A stretch of 64,000 bases of DNA from Shewanella sp. MBTL60-112-B2 (lineage in GTDB: Bacteria; Pseudomonadota; Gammaproteobacteria; Enterobacterales; Shewanellaceae). Shown piece after piece: positions 26,374 through 35,665 of this stretch. Position 1 is the stretch's first letter. Each line of letters opens with the position of its first letter. A model generated the notes under the pieces. It was given only the letters and a program-made list of their open reading frames with translations. It ran no database searches and was not told the DNA's origin. A program made the position numbers and the translations under genes. The stretch covers positions 1 through 64,000 of the forward strand of contig NZ_BPFA01000015.1 of NCBI RefSeq assembly GCF_019655055.1, written 5' to 3'.

Positions 26374-26673
26374 TTAACCTATTGCCAGAATAATCAGGTA
26401 GACAAGCCCACTAAGTAACACAAGATCGCTTATTGCACGCCAATGGCTTTGTACACTAAAGGCCCATATAGCTGCACAGGCATAAACTGCAAATGACAGC
26501 ATCATTGCGGCTAATACGTTATCAATAGGGGAGAAGGGCAGTGCTAAGGCGAGAGCACTCGATACAGTGGCTGCTAAAAGGTAGCCTGCAAAAATAGCAG
26601 ATAAGGCACGGCAGCCAATCTTCACTCTGTCTGAATTTAGAGTTTGAAGTAAGTTTATTTTTGTTGTTTGCAC
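26374..26673 (-). CDS. DUF3649-type small membrane protein
   Basis: The 99-residue protein begins with a short basic N terminus and has about three hydrophobic segments, including GCRALSAIFAGYLLAATVSSALALALP, typical of DUF3649. The start codon is GTG at 26673. It is the first gene of the PepSY cassette. I looked for a Fur box in the upstream 120 bp and did not find a convincing match. Confidence 0.78.
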   Translation of the reverse strand: MQTTKINLLQTLNSDRVKIGCRALSAIFAGYLLAATVSSALALALPFSPIDNVLAAMMLSFAVYACAAIWAFSVQSHWRAISDLVLLSGLVYLIILAIG

Positions 26674-27273
26674 TTAGGCGTACACCTGTTTGACGTAAGT
26701 TTGGAAAGCACATTATGAAAGTGATGGCATTTTACATTAAAACCTGTAACTGAGAACTGTTTTCATTCGTGTTTACTTTGTCAGCTTGTAAACTTGCGAT
26801 ATAGCTCGCACTTTCTTAAGCGTGAATAGTTGCTCAAATAAGCGCAGACAGGGTTAAGATTTGATGGCTACGACACTATCAATATGTGAATGGTTTTGCG
26901 CGTAAGTGTCTGATGGGAGGTAAACATCAAAATAAAATTAAATTTATTTGATAAAAGAGTGATAAAAATCAAGCTAAAGCATTTTTTTTTGTCTAAATTA
27001 GTAGAGGTATAACGAGGTTAGATTGCTGTTTGCTAATACTCAGTATCCTTATGAATGCCACCGTTAGCTTATGTTTTAACCATAGTTAACCGGTCGCTTG
27101 ATTAAAATTATCAATATAACAAAATGTGTACTTCCCCTGTATATACTGGGCTACAGCGAATTATTAGGATAATTTCTTCAAAATTTTGTATAAATTATTT
27201 TTAATAAAGCTTGTAATTTAAAGCGAAAGCCTCAAATGTATTAGGTAAGAAGTCATTGTAAAAAGGAAAACCT
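26674..27273. other. 600-bp divergent intergenic region upstream of hpf
   Basis: It is AT-rich and gene-free and separates the PepSY cassette from hpf. It must hold promoters for both. I see no tRNA, riboswitch or strong operator palindrome. AAAAGGAAA precedes the hpf start. Confidence 0.45.
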
Positions 27274-27630
27274 ATGAAAATAAATCTTTCTGGTCACCAC
27301 GTTGAAGTTACAGACGTTGTTAGGCAGCATGTCCAAGAGAAGTTTTCGAAGATAGAGAGTCATTTTCCAACCCTGATCGCTTTAGATATTATCGTTTCGA
27401 AAGAGCACGGCGAATTCCAGGTTGAAATTAGAACTAATTATGAGGGAAGTCGAATTTCGGCGTCTGGTAATGATCCAGTTATGTATCCCGCGATTACCAA
27501 CGCAGCTAAAAAACTCGATGCGGCACTAAAGCATCGTAAAGGTCAACTAAAGGCAGATCTACATTCCAAGCCTGTTGTGACGACACCAGAGATTGCACAT
27601 GAGAAAGTTCAAGAGATGAACTTAGTCTAA
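27274..27630 (+). CDS. hpf: Ribosome hibernation promoting factor (HPF/YfiA family)
   Basis: The 118-residue protein matches short HPF/RaiA proteins: MKINLSGHHVEVTDVVRQHVQEKFSKIE opens the beta-alpha-beta-beta-beta-alpha fold, and MYPAITNAAKKLDAALKHRKGQLK gives the basic second helix that lies in the 30S decoding channel. The first strand is closer to Hpf than to YfiA. It has a C-terminal tail of about 20 residues, longer than Escherichia coli HPF and near YfiA length, so either subgroup is possible. It is a single gene with a strong terminator. Confidence 0.93.
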   Translation: MKINLSGHHVEVTDVVRQHVQEKFSKIESHFPTLIALDIIVSKEHGEFQVEIRTNYEGSRISASGNDPVMYPAITNAAKKLDAALKHRKGQLKADLHSKPVVTTPEIAHEKVQEMNLV

Positions 27631-27670
27631 TCTCCAAAGATAGATTCTTGTCACCAGACAAAAAATCACA

Positions 27671-27707
27671 AGCCCTCGCTACCTAATGGTAACGAGGGCT
27701 TTTTTTA
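27671..27707 (+). terminator. Terminator of hpf
   Basis: The stem AGCCCTCGCTACC pairs with GGTAACGAGGGCT and is followed by seven T residues. Confidence 0.92.
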
Positions 27708-27958
27708 ACTGTTTTGTCAACATGTTCCATAGCAACAAATACTCGGCTGCATCCTACTCACAGTAGAGGCTAAATCGTTTACTTTAAACATCCTTACACT
27801 AGACCACTAGAACCTCAAAACCACTAGATACAAAACCTCAAAGCCTCAAAGCCTAAGCCATACTCCAAAGCCTTAAAGTTCGGTAAAGGGTCTGTGTGTG
27901 GCAGTCGTTGCAAATAGTTACGACATGGGCTGGTGGCCTATGTCGTTTGCTATCGGGC

Positions 27959-29887
27959 TTAATCGCTTTCGGCTTTAGAGAACTCAGTATGATTCTCCTT
28001 AGGCGGTGGCGTCCAGCTACGCTCTATTTTAGAAAAGCTGCGATAACGTTCGTCCTTCATCGCCTCGCTTAGGGTTTCTTCAAGCTGAATAAACATATCG
28101 CGGTAATGAACTAGATATTTATCGTCTTCGGTGAACTGCTTCCAAGCCTCATACAGAGTATCTTTATGAGTCGTTTCGGTCTCATAGAAAGTCGCACGTT
28201 GTTGCTCAGCCTTAAACGGGTGTACGCCAAGTCTTATCAGGGCGTGTTTACCTAGATTGAGCGCTGAATGGAAAGTCTCGCTTACCATAAAGTCAGCCCC
28301 AGCATTACGAAGACGATATAGGTGACGTCGATCAAAGGCACGAGCCATCACAATCACATGGGGGTGGCTATGCTTGATGTATTCGACTAAACCAACGGCT
28401 CGATCTGGGTCATCAATGGCAATAACAAGCATCTTAGCCTGTTCTATACCCGCAGTATGAAGTAGATCAGGCTGAGTGGCATCGCCGTAATAGCTTTTGG
28501 TATTGATTTTACGCAAGTTTTCGATTTGCTGAACCTCATGGTCCAATACCACAGTCTTAACGCCATTCGTCACCAGCAGGCGATTAACTATCTGACCAAA
28601 ACGGCCGACGCCGGCGATAATCACAGTGCCTGTCTCATCGATATCGTCTGGCTCTCGAGTATTTTCTGTTTTCTCGTAGCGAGGCAAAATAACTTTATCA
28701 AATAGGATGAACAAACCTGGTGTGAGGAACATAGATATGGCGACGACTAGCGAGAGTAATTGCGCTAGCTCTGTAGGGATCACATGATTTTGTACTGTGT
28801 AACTTAAGAGCACGAAACCAAATTCACCGGCTTGGGCTAGGCTTAGGGCAAACAACCAGCGGTCACTGCCCCTGATCTTAAAAATAAAAGCCAGAACGAG
28901 TAATACTAAGGCCTTAATGACAATGACTCCTGCTGTCATCGCCATCACTGGACCGATATTACTGAACAGCACGTCGAAGTTGATGCCTGCGCCAACAGTT
29001 ATAAAAAATAGCCCGAGTAATAAGCCCTTGAAAGGCTCAATATTAGACTCAAGCTCGTGTCTAAATTCACTGTTTGCCAACACAACGCCCGCAAGGAAGG
29101 TGCCCAGCGCCGGAGACAGACCTACCAAACTCATGAGGGCTGCAATACCGATAACGAGCATAAGCGCGGTGGCTGTAAAAATCTCTCTAAGTCCTGAGCT
29201 GGCGACATAGCGAAATAACGGACGACTTAAATAATGACCGCCTACCACAACGCTGGCGATGGCCATTAATACGACTATCCCGTAAGCCCAACCGGGCAGA
29301 CCTGCGACGAGTGACAGCTCTTCATGGTGCTCTGCCGCACTTTGGGTGACCGATTGTGCTTTTTCCACCAGCTCAGGCAAAGCAAGAAGTGGGATAAACG
29401 CTAGCATAGGGATTACGGCGATATCTTGAAACAAGAGTACTGAAAAGGCATTCTTGCCGCCTTCAGTTTTGGTCAGACTCTTCTCATTGAATGTCTGCAG
29501 TACAATAGCCGTTGAAGACAGAGAAAAAATCATCCCCACTGTGAGGGCTATGCTCCAGCCATAGCCAAAACTCAGGGCAATACCCATCACGACTAAGGTA
29601 GAAATCCCTACCTGAAGCCCGCCTAAGCCAATAAGTTTATTACGCATGTTCCAGAGCATTTTGGGCTCAAGTTCAAGACCGACCAGGAATAACATCATGA
29701 CTACACCAAATTCGGCAAAATGCTGCAGTGTATTGGTCTCCGCACCGACTAGGCCAATAATTGGCCCAATCACAACACCTGCCATTAAATAGCCGAGCAC
29801 TGAGCCTAGGCCGAGGCGTTTAGCGATAGGCACGGCGATAACGGCGGCGCATAAATAGATAAAAGCTTGAATAAAGTAAGCTGTCAT
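27959..29887 (-). CDS. Kef-type K+/H+ antiporter (CPA2 family) with TrkA-N domain
   Basis: The 642-residue protein has an N-terminal Na+/H+ exchanger membrane domain of about 12 helices (residues 1-385), with family motifs FLVGLELEPKMLW and LLFQDIAVIPML. The latter contains the QD pair of the ion site. A cytoplasmic TrkA-N domain (from about 405) has the Rossmann motif GTVIIAGVGRFGQ. It is glutathione-adduct-gated potassium efflux in Escherichia coli KefB and KefC, which fits the presence of gshA here. The flavodoxin-fold partner gene sits two bases upstream in the same operon. Sequence alone does not decide between KefB and KefC. A hairpin without T tract at 27920-27946 follows. Confidence 0.93.
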   Translation of the reverse strand: MTAYFIQAFIYLCAAVIAVPIAKRLGLGSVLGYLMAGVVIGPIIGLVGAETNTLQHFAEFGVVMMLFLVGLELEPKMLWNMRNKLIGLGGLQVGISTLVVMGIALSFGYGWSIALTVGMIFSLSSTAIVLQTFNEKSLTKTEGGKNAFSVLLFQDIAVIPMLAFIPLLALPELVEKAQSVTQSAAEHHEELSLVAGLPGWAYGIVVLMAIASVVVGGHYLSRPLFRYVASSGLREIFTATALMLVIGIAALMSLVGLSPALGTFLAGVVLANSEFRHELESNIEPFKGLLLGLFFITVGAGINFDVLFSNIGPVMAMTAGVIVIKALVLLVLAFIFKIRGSDRWLFALSLAQAGEFGFVLLSYTVQNHVIPTELAQLLSLVVAISMFLTPGLFILFDKVILPRYEKTENTREPDDIDETGTVIIAGVGRFGQIVNRLLVTNGVKTVVLDHEVQQIENLRKINTKSYYGDATQPDLLHTAGIEQAKMLVIAIDDPDRAVGLVEYIKHSHPHVIVMARAFDRRHLYRLRNAGADFMVSETFHSALNLGKHALIRLGVHPFKAEQQRATFYETETTHKDTLYEAWKQFTEDDKYLVHYRDMFIQLEETLSEAMKDERYRSFSKIERSWTPPPKENHTEFSKAESD

Positions 29888-29889
29888 TA

Positions 29890-30510
29890 TTAGTGCTCCT
29901 GGATCAATTGGTCGAGGTGACCATTCAATTTATCGAGAGATAGCGCTCGCTCTATATCAAATCGGCCCTCACTGAGTGCTGACAGGGTTCGCTGCCACTT
30001 TTGTACGTGAGTATCGACCCTATTCTCTTCATAGGCAGAGCGGGCGCAGAAGAGCGCAAAAGGCGCTAAGAAATGCATACCGGTTAGGTTAGCCATCTGC
30101 TCTAGGGGGCGTAGTAACTCTCTAAGGGTAAAGTGATTGTAGCCATCTTCATTGTAGGCGGCTTCGCTACCGCCAGCGCTAATCGCACACAGAAAGGTTT
30201 TTCCACATAGGGCTTTGCCTTTAGTGCCGTAGGCAAAGTTGTACTCTAAGACCAGATCTTGCCACTCTTTTAAAATTGCTGGGGTGGAATACCAGTACAG
30301 TGGAAACATAAAGACCACTATGTCGTGATCTCTAAGTCTTTGTTGTTCTTTGTCGATATTGATCCTGAAAGTGGGGTATTCACCATAGAGATCAACTGCA
30401 GTCACGTTCGGCTGTAATTGGGTGGCTTTAAATAATGGGGTGTTGATTTCAGATCGTTCTTGAGAGGGGTGAGCATAAAGGACGAGGATTTTTTTTGCCG
30501 CGAGTACCAT
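29890..30510 (-). CDS. KefF/KefG-type NAD(P)H oxidoreductase, ancillary to the antiporter
   Basis: The 206-residue flavodoxin-like protein has the FMN loop KILVLYAHPSQERSEIN at the N terminus. Quinone-reductase blocks follow: VFMFPLYWYSTPAILKEWQD and GKTFLCAISAGGSEAAYNEDGYN. Such proteins bind and are required for full activity of KefB or KefC, and several have quinone reductase activity. It is the first gene of the operon, with two bases to the antiporter gene. It is slightly longer than Escherichia coli KefF and KefG. Confidence 0.9.
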   Translation of the reverse strand: MVLAAKKILVLYAHPSQERSEINTPLFKATQLQPNVTAVDLYGEYPTFRINIDKEQQRLRDHDIVVFMFPLYWYSTPAILKEWQDLVLEYNFAYGTKGKALCGKTFLCAISAGGSEAAYNEDGYNHFTLRELLRPLEQMANLTGMHFLAPFALFCARSAYEENRVDTHVQKWQRTLSALSEGRFDIERALSLDKLNGHLDQLIQEH

Positions 30511-30799
30511 TTCTATCCAACCAGATTACATAACAGATTGTTATTCAATCTAGCATAGACAACAAGATGCGCTAAATGTTTTTAGGAAGAAGCCTCGATA
30601 GTGACTTGAGAAGAGCTGATGGATTCGTTGCGTTACATGCAGCGTATTGCTCGCTGTTATTATGTAACGGTTGATATAACACTGCGGAGAATAACAGCGG
30701 CCTAAGAATAAGTTTATTCTTACTAGCTACTCATAAAGATATATCTTTAAAACAGTCAGATAGCTACATTGGTCACAGAAGCTATAATCTAAATCAATA

Positions 30800-30813
30800 G
30801 TGATTGTTATCAC
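30800..30813 (+). promoter_or_regulatory. FNR/EtrA- and CRP-like palindrome upstream of nnrS
   Basis: The sequence GTGATTGTTATCAC contains both the FNR core TGAT-N4-ATCA and the CRP core GTGA-N6-TCAC. It lies 68 bp upstream of the nnrS start codon. Shewanella anaerobic genes are controlled by CRP and the FNR homologue EtrA, so either could bind. No second site is clear directly upstream of nrfA. Confidence 0.6.
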
Positions 30814-30881
30814 GAATATGCGCATATACACTGACGGATAAATTAAAGCTGTATTTCAAATACGTGTTTATAGGGTGGACC

Positions 30882-32093
30882 ATGTTGAATATTGACGATC
30901 CAAAAGAGACGGAAAAGATCCCGGCCATTTTTCGCTTAGGGTTTAGACCCTTTTTCTTAGGTGGTGCAGCGGTTGCCATGCTATTCGTTCCTCTCTGGTT
31001 ACTGACCTGGTTTTATCCGCAATTCAGTCTGTTCCAAACCGACTTCTGGGTGAAGGTCGTGCCGTTATGGTGGCATCCCCATGAGATGCTATTTGGTTTT
31101 GCATTGGCAATAGTCTGTGGCTTCTTGCTGACGTCTGTACAGACATGGACTAATCAGCCCGGCATGAAAGGTTGGGCTTTGGCACTGACTTTCTCTTGTT
31201 GGCTCTTAGCAAGGCTGGCTCTGCTGTTACCGGTTTCTATTCCTCTGTGGCTACCAGCATTACTCGACTCTCTGTTTCTAACCTTCACTGCTATTAAGCT
31301 TTGGCGCTGCATTTATAAAGTAAAGCAATGGCACAATATTGGGTTTCCTATAATGCTGTTTGTGGCGATGCTGATTAACCTTTTAAGCTATTACGCCCTA
31401 AGTGAGAGAGATTTCTCTCTGAGTCAGAATATTTGGCAAGCTATGTTGTGGTGGTTGGGTTTACTTATCACTATAGTCGGTGGACGTGTGATCCCATTCT
31501 TTACCGCCATTCGTATTAAACAAACCAAGCCAAATCCAATTGCCGTAATAGATAAAAGCTTGATTGCTATTATGGTTTTACTTGTGGTGCAAGCAATTAG
31601 CCAAGTGATGCCCAAAGGGCTAGAACAGGTATTATTGTTTACTGCAGCAGCACTTCACTTTGTAAGGTGGTCGCGCTGGTTTCCCCATAAAACACTAAAA
31701 GAGCCTATGTTATGGTCGTTACAAATTGCTTATTTGTTTCTTCCCATTACGCTATTTTTATTAGCTTGGAATATTAATGACTCAATGGCTTATCGCCATT
31801 TACTGCACCTATTTGCCATAGGTACGCTGGCAGGGATCTGTTTGTCAATGATCTCAAGAGTGTCGTTAGGCCACACCAGTCGCAATATATATGAAGGGCC
31901 GAATATGGCTGTCGCATTCGCTTGTTTGCCCGTTGCAGCCATACTGCGCTCGATAATGCCAATCATCGCGCCAGCTCAGTACCAGCTGTGGCTATGGTTA
32001 GCGGGGGGATTATGGTCGTTGGCGTTTGCTATGTTTGTTGGCAATTACGCAGCAATTTTATCTAAGCCACGTGTTGATGGTCGACCTGGATAG
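30882..32093 (+). CDS. nnrS: NnrS family heme/copper membrane protein
   Basis: The 403-residue protein has about 12 hydrophobic segments. Family motifs are RLGFRPFFLGGA at the N terminus, WHPHEMLFGFALAIVCGFLLT, GGRVIPFFTAIRI, and SMISRVSLGHTSR near the end; the histidines are probable metal ligands. NnrS proteins protect cells from nitric oxide stress and accompany nitrite and NO reduction genes. ATG 30882 follows AGGGTGG and gives the conserved N terminus, whereas the in-frame TTG at 30804 lies inside the operator. nrfA follows after 152 bp on the same strand. Confidence 0.92.
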   Translation: MLNIDDPKETEKIPAIFRLGFRPFFLGGAAVAMLFVPLWLLTWFYPQFSLFQTDFWVKVVPLWWHPHEMLFGFALAIVCGFLLTSVQTWTNQPGMKGWALALTFSCWLLARLALLLPVSIPLWLPALLDSLFLTFTAIKLWRCIYKVKQWHNIGFPIMLFVAMLINLLSYYALSERDFSLSQNIWQAMLWWLGLLITIVGGRVIPFFTAIRIKQTKPNPIAVIDKSLIAIMVLLVVQAISQVMPKGLEQVLLFTAAALHFVRWSRWFPHKTLKEPMLWSLQIAYLFLPITLFLLAWNINDSMAYRHLLHLFAIGTLAGICLSMISRVSLGHTSRNIYEGPNMAVAFACLPVAAILRSIMPIIAPAQYQLWLWLAGGLWSLAFAMFVGNYAAILSKPRVDGRPG

Positions 32094-32245
32094 ATTTACG
32101 CTGCTAGTTTTCCTTCATTAGCTTGAGCAAGAGGTAATTCAACATAATCAAATGGCTGGTGGGGGAATAGCGAGTTAAAAAAGCTTAGTAAAGCAGCTTA
32201 AAAAGTTGAACAATAAGAACGTAGATAAGGTAGATAGAGAACCAA

Positions 32246-33658
32246 ATGACAGTAAACAACCTGATAAAAATGGCTGGGGCAGTATCGTTAGCCTTGCTGA
32301 TGCCAATAACGAGTGTGCAAGCGGCTGATAATGCCAATGCTCAGACTGCTGCAGCAAAGGAACAGCAGCAAAGAGACAAATCACTACGGGCTCAATTTCC
32401 GGTTCAGTATCAAAGCTGGCAGGAAACTTCGGAGCAAACAGAGCGTGAAGACATGCTTGCTAGCTATCCCGCAGCGATTATTCTATGGGCGGGTTCGTCA
32501 TTTGCAAAAGAGTACAATAGCCCACGAGGCCATCACTTTGCGGTTGCCGACGTAACCCATACATTGCGCACTGGCGTACCGCCAAAAGACGGTAAAAAGG
32601 GGCTGTCGGCCAGCTGCTGGACTTGTAAAACACCCGATGCACCAAGACTGATGAAAGAGTTAGGCGTTGAAGGGTTTTCTGCCAAAAATTTTACCGATGT
32701 TGGCACTGAAGTGAATAGCGTGGTCTATTGCACCGATTGTCACGTAGACGGTAAGGCTGAGCTTGCTATGCCTCGTCCGCACGCCCAAGATGCAATGGCA
32801 AAAGTACATCTCCCATTTGATAAACAAGATGCCAATATGCAAGGCGCGCAGACTTGTGGTCAATGCCATGTGACTTACTATTTTCAGCCTGAACGCAGCG
32901 ATAAAGTGAACATTCCGTGGATCTTCGGTAACAACGTTGATGATATCGAAAAGTACTACGATACTCGCCGTTTCTATGAGTGGATCCATCCAATATCACA
33001 AACGCCGATTTTAAAGGCGCGTCACCCTGAGTTTGAGCATTGGAGCCGCAGTAAACACGCAGAAGCTGGTGTAACTTGTATCACTTGTCATATGCCAGAA
33101 GAAACAGATGCTAAAGGTAATACTTTTACCAGCCATAAGGTGAGTAAAGCCTTGGATCACTTTGATACGGTTTGCCAAGGTTGCCATACGAGTGAAAAGA
33201 CGATTGTTAAATCACTTGAGAATAGCAAGGCTGAAATTAACGCTAAAGCCCGTGAAGTTGAAGGTTTATTAGTTAAAGCCCACTATGAAGCGAAAGCGGC
33301 TTGGGATGCGGGCGCGACATGGCCGCTGATGAATGACGCTATTATGGCTATTCGTCATTCACAATGGCGTTGGGACTTTGCCATGGCTTCGCACGGTCTT
33401 TATGCTCATAATCCTGAAGAAGGCCATGCATTGCTAGATATGTCGATAAAACAAGTCAACTATGCTCGCTCATCGCTTGCTGAGATCTTGAAGAAATTCG
33501 AGGTCAATAACGTAGCTTACCCAGATATCACCACTAAAGAGTCTGCACAAAAAGCGGTTGGTATTGAGCTTGATAAACTAACAGAGCAAAAAAAGCAGTT
33601 TATCAAACAAGAGGTCGATAAAAATTGGTCAGAAGTGACCCGTTATGGCTATGAATAA
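32246..33658 (+). CDS. nrfA: Ammonia-forming cytochrome c nitrite reductase
   Basis: The 470-residue periplasmic pentaheme cytochrome reduces nitrite to ammonia with six electrons. A signal peptide ends near residue 26. The heme sites are CWTCK (124-128), the active-site lysine-ligated heme characteristic of NrfA, then CTDCH (162-166), CGQCH (204-208), CITCH (278-282) and CQGCH (310-314). Length is normal. No nrfBCD or nrfH genes are adjacent, so electrons must come from other periplasmic carriers, as in Shewanella where CymA does this. It follows nnrS and ends with a terminator. Confidence 0.97.
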   Translation: MTVNNLIKMAGAVSLALLMPITSVQAADNANAQTAAAKEQQQRDKSLRAQFPVQYQSWQETSEQTEREDMLASYPAAIILWAGSSFAKEYNSPRGHHFAVADVTHTLRTGVPPKDGKKGLSASCWTCKTPDAPRLMKELGVEGFSAKNFTDVGTEVNSVVYCTDCHVDGKAELAMPRPHAQDAMAKVHLPFDKQDANMQGAQTCGQCHVTYYFQPERSDKVNIPWIFGNNVDDIEKYYDTRRFYEWIHPISQTPILKARHPEFEHWSRSKHAEAGVTCITCHMPEETDAKGNTFTSHKVSKALDHFDTVCQGCHTSEKTIVKSLENSKAEINAKAREVEGLLVKAHYEAKAAWDAGATWPLMNDAIMAIRHSQWRWDFAMASHGLYAHNPEEGHALLDMSIKQVNYARSSLAEILKKFEVNNVAYPDITTKESAQKAVGIELDKLTEQKKQFIKQEVDKNWSEVTRYGYE

Positions 33659-33694
33659 GCATTAAAAAAGCGATATATTTTTAGTTTTATATTA

Positions 33695-33727
33695 AAGGCT
33701 CAAAGGTTCTCCTTTGAGCCTTTTTTT
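33695..33727 (+). terminator. Terminator of nrfA
   Basis: The stem AAGGCTCAAAGG-ttct-CCTTTGAGCCTT is followed by a T run. Confidence 0.92.
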
Positions 33728-33859
33728 GTTGGCGTACTTAGATGACAGTGCTAAGTCGAGCTGATAATCTGTGTAGTGAGTGAATTTCATACAGAGTGTT
33801 TGAGTGTTAAATGGAACATAAATAACTGACTTACCGCTAACTAAGAACTGGGACTGAAT

Positions 33860-34345
33860 ATGCAGAATAATTTTATGTTAAGTGCTTTAGTGTTTACTTG
33901 CTTAGTATTTTCAAGTTCCAGTTTTGCCTCAACAAGTTTGAGTGATTCACAGCTTAAGCTGAAGGCAGAGGCATTTGTGGCGGCGAAAAATGCTAGGCAG
34001 AAGCCAGATAGCGCAGTTACTGATATTGACCACTATTTGAGTTTGTTGTCAGAGAGTTTTATCGATGAATATGTGCACTATAAGGTTACTTTCGCTGCCG
34101 ATAAAACCAAGTTACGTGCCCGTTTGATTGAGAAAATGAAACATCAAACACTAGAGAATCAAGTTATTTTGCAGCAGATGATTATAGGGCCTAACGTGGT
34201 GGTGTTAAAACTGGCGGAAAAAGGAAAAATCATACCTTCGGGACAGGATCAGGTTCTGGATATCAATCGAGTCAGCGTTATTACTTTAGAATTTGATAAG
34301 CAAGGCTTTATCAGTCATATACGGCGGCACGGTGAGTCGTTGTGA
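33860..34345 (+). CDS. Exported small protein, possibly NTF2/SnoaL-like
   Basis: The 161-residue product has a signal peptide (cleavage near SSSFA-STS). The mature part, with DIDHYLSLLSESFIDEYVHYKVTFA and a run of predicted beta strands (NVVVLKLAEKGKI, RVSVITLEFDKQGFISHIRRH), resembles the NTF2-like/SnoaL cone fold. No catalytic residues can be named. The AraC regulator gene starts 38 bp downstream on the same strand, so the two may be cotranscribed. Confidence 0.65.
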   Translation: MQNNFMLSALVFTCLVFSSSSFASTSLSDSQLKLKAEAFVAAKNARQKPDSAVTDIDHYLSLLSESFIDEYVHYKVTFAADKTKLRARLIEKMKHQTLENQVILQQMIIGPNVVVLKLAEKGKIIPSGQDQVLDINRVSVITLEFDKQGFISHIRRHGESL

Positions 34346-34383
34346 GTTGAAGAACATTCCTAATCAAGAGGCTGTGATGAGTC

Positions 34384-35391
34384 TTGGATAACTACAGCAC
34401 GATTGCAGCTTGGTCTTTGGCGATTGCACGGGCATTAAGCGTCAGTAACATTGAGCCTAGCGCTTTGTTTAAGCAAGTCGGTTTAGATCTTGATGAGTTA
34501 GAAGCTCAACCCGATGCCAGAGTCGATATCGACAAAATGACTCGGCTTTGGCAAGCTGCTGAAAAGGCATCAACTTCTGCGGCTTTTGGGCTAACCGTTG
34601 GCCGTTATGCATATCCAATGCATTTTCATAACTTGGGTAAGCTATTAATGGCGAGTGACTCATTAGCGCAAGCCTTCGAAGCATTGCCTGACTATTCAGC
34701 GCTGGTGAGCAATGGTGGCCAGATCCGCTTACAGCGAACGCCACACATGCTTGGGCTGACGATTAGCCCATTAAAAGGCGTTGAAATTAGCGAATTAGCT
34801 ATCGATGCGTTCTTTAGTAGCCTAATGCAGCATGGTAAGCAGATGGTAGGCCACAGTCACTTTGTGCGTAGAGTCGAGTTAATACGTCAGGAACCTAAGT
34901 CTTCCAAAGCCTGGCAAGCGTGTTTCGGTTGCCCTGTGGTAATGAATGCGTCAGATAATTGCATGTGGATGGACAGAAGCATACTAGAGCAAGCGGCGCT
35001 GACCAAAGATCCGTTATTGGCTAGGTCTAATGAAATTGCCGTGCGACAATATCTCGATAATATGCAGGCTTTGAGCTGGAGGCAGAAAACCAGCCAAGGG
35101 ATCCACGCAAGCTTACTGAATCAAGAGCCTACGGCGGCTAAAATTGCGCAGATGTATAATATTAGTGAGCGCAGTTTAGGCCGTTACCTGCAGCACGAAG
35201 GCACGGGTTTTAGAGAGTTACTCAGCCTTAAGCGTCAAGAACTTGCTCATCATTATCTTACCCATACCGATATGTCCATTAGCCTGCTATCCGATACTCT
35301 AGGCTATAGTAGCGTGAGTAATTTCACTCGTTCATTCAAGTCCTGGCTGGGGGTTAGCCCTTCGCAATATCGTCAAACAATCCGCCGCTAA
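34384..35391 (+). CDS. AraC family transcriptional regulator
   Basis: The 335-residue protein has an N-terminal effector domain of the AraC-type arabinose-binding-like group (GLTVGRYAYPMHFHNLGKLL). The C-terminal double helix-turn-helix (about residues 230-330) has PTAAKIAQMYNISERSLGRYLQHEGTGFRELL and SISLLSDTLGYSSVSNFTRSFKSWLGVSPSQYR. A TTG start is used because the nearby ATG at 34378 is out of frame and stops at once. Its likely targets are adjacent: the exported protein upstream or the alkyl-sulfatase-like gene 274 bp downstream. Confidence 0.88.
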   Translation: MDNYSTIAAWSLAIARALSVSNIEPSALFKQVGLDLDELEAQPDARVDIDKMTRLWQAAEKASTSAAFGLTVGRYAYPMHFHNLGKLLMASDSLAQAFEALPDYSALVSNGGQIRLQRTPHMLGLTISPLKGVEISELAIDAFFSSLMQHGKQMVGHSHFVRRVELIRQEPKSSKAWQACFGCPVVMNASDNCMWMDRSILEQAALTKDPLLARSNEIAVRQYLDNMQALSWRQKTSQGIHASLLNQEPTAAKIAQMYNISERSLGRYLQHEGTGFRELLSLKRQELAHHYLTHTDMSISLLSDTLGYSSVSNFTRSFKSWLGVSPSQYRQTIRR

Positions 35392-35665
35392 CCAATGAAA
35401 ACTTGCTCACTAAAAGCCAAAGTTAACGCCCATATCTAAAAGTCTATTGCTAAAGTCCATAGCTAAAAGCCCAAAATTAAAAGCCTGTTATTAAAACCTG
35501 CCATTTAAGCCCATAGCTAAATTCACTGTTTAAGCAGCCGTTACACGCTGTAGTTAAACGCAGTCGAAAAATGACTGTGCGAGAAATTTGGCGAAAAATG
35601 ATAACTGCAGTGTTGCAAGTATGTAATAAGTTGGTTTTAATTTATTCACAACTTGGCGTAGCTGC
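35392..35665. other. Intergenic region with degenerate short repeats
   Basis: Between about 35400 and 35530 short units such as AAAAGCC, CATAGCTAAA and CCATATCTAAAA recur imperfectly with a period of roughly 10-20 bp. No gene or regular array is present. The AT-rich second half probably holds the promoter of the downstream lipoprotein gene. Confidence 0.5.

Noticed and set aside
26674..26800. Possible Fur box upstream of the PepSY cassette
   Set aside because: The best candidate near 26750 (around ATGAAAACAGTTCTC) has too few matches to the 19-bp Fur consensus.
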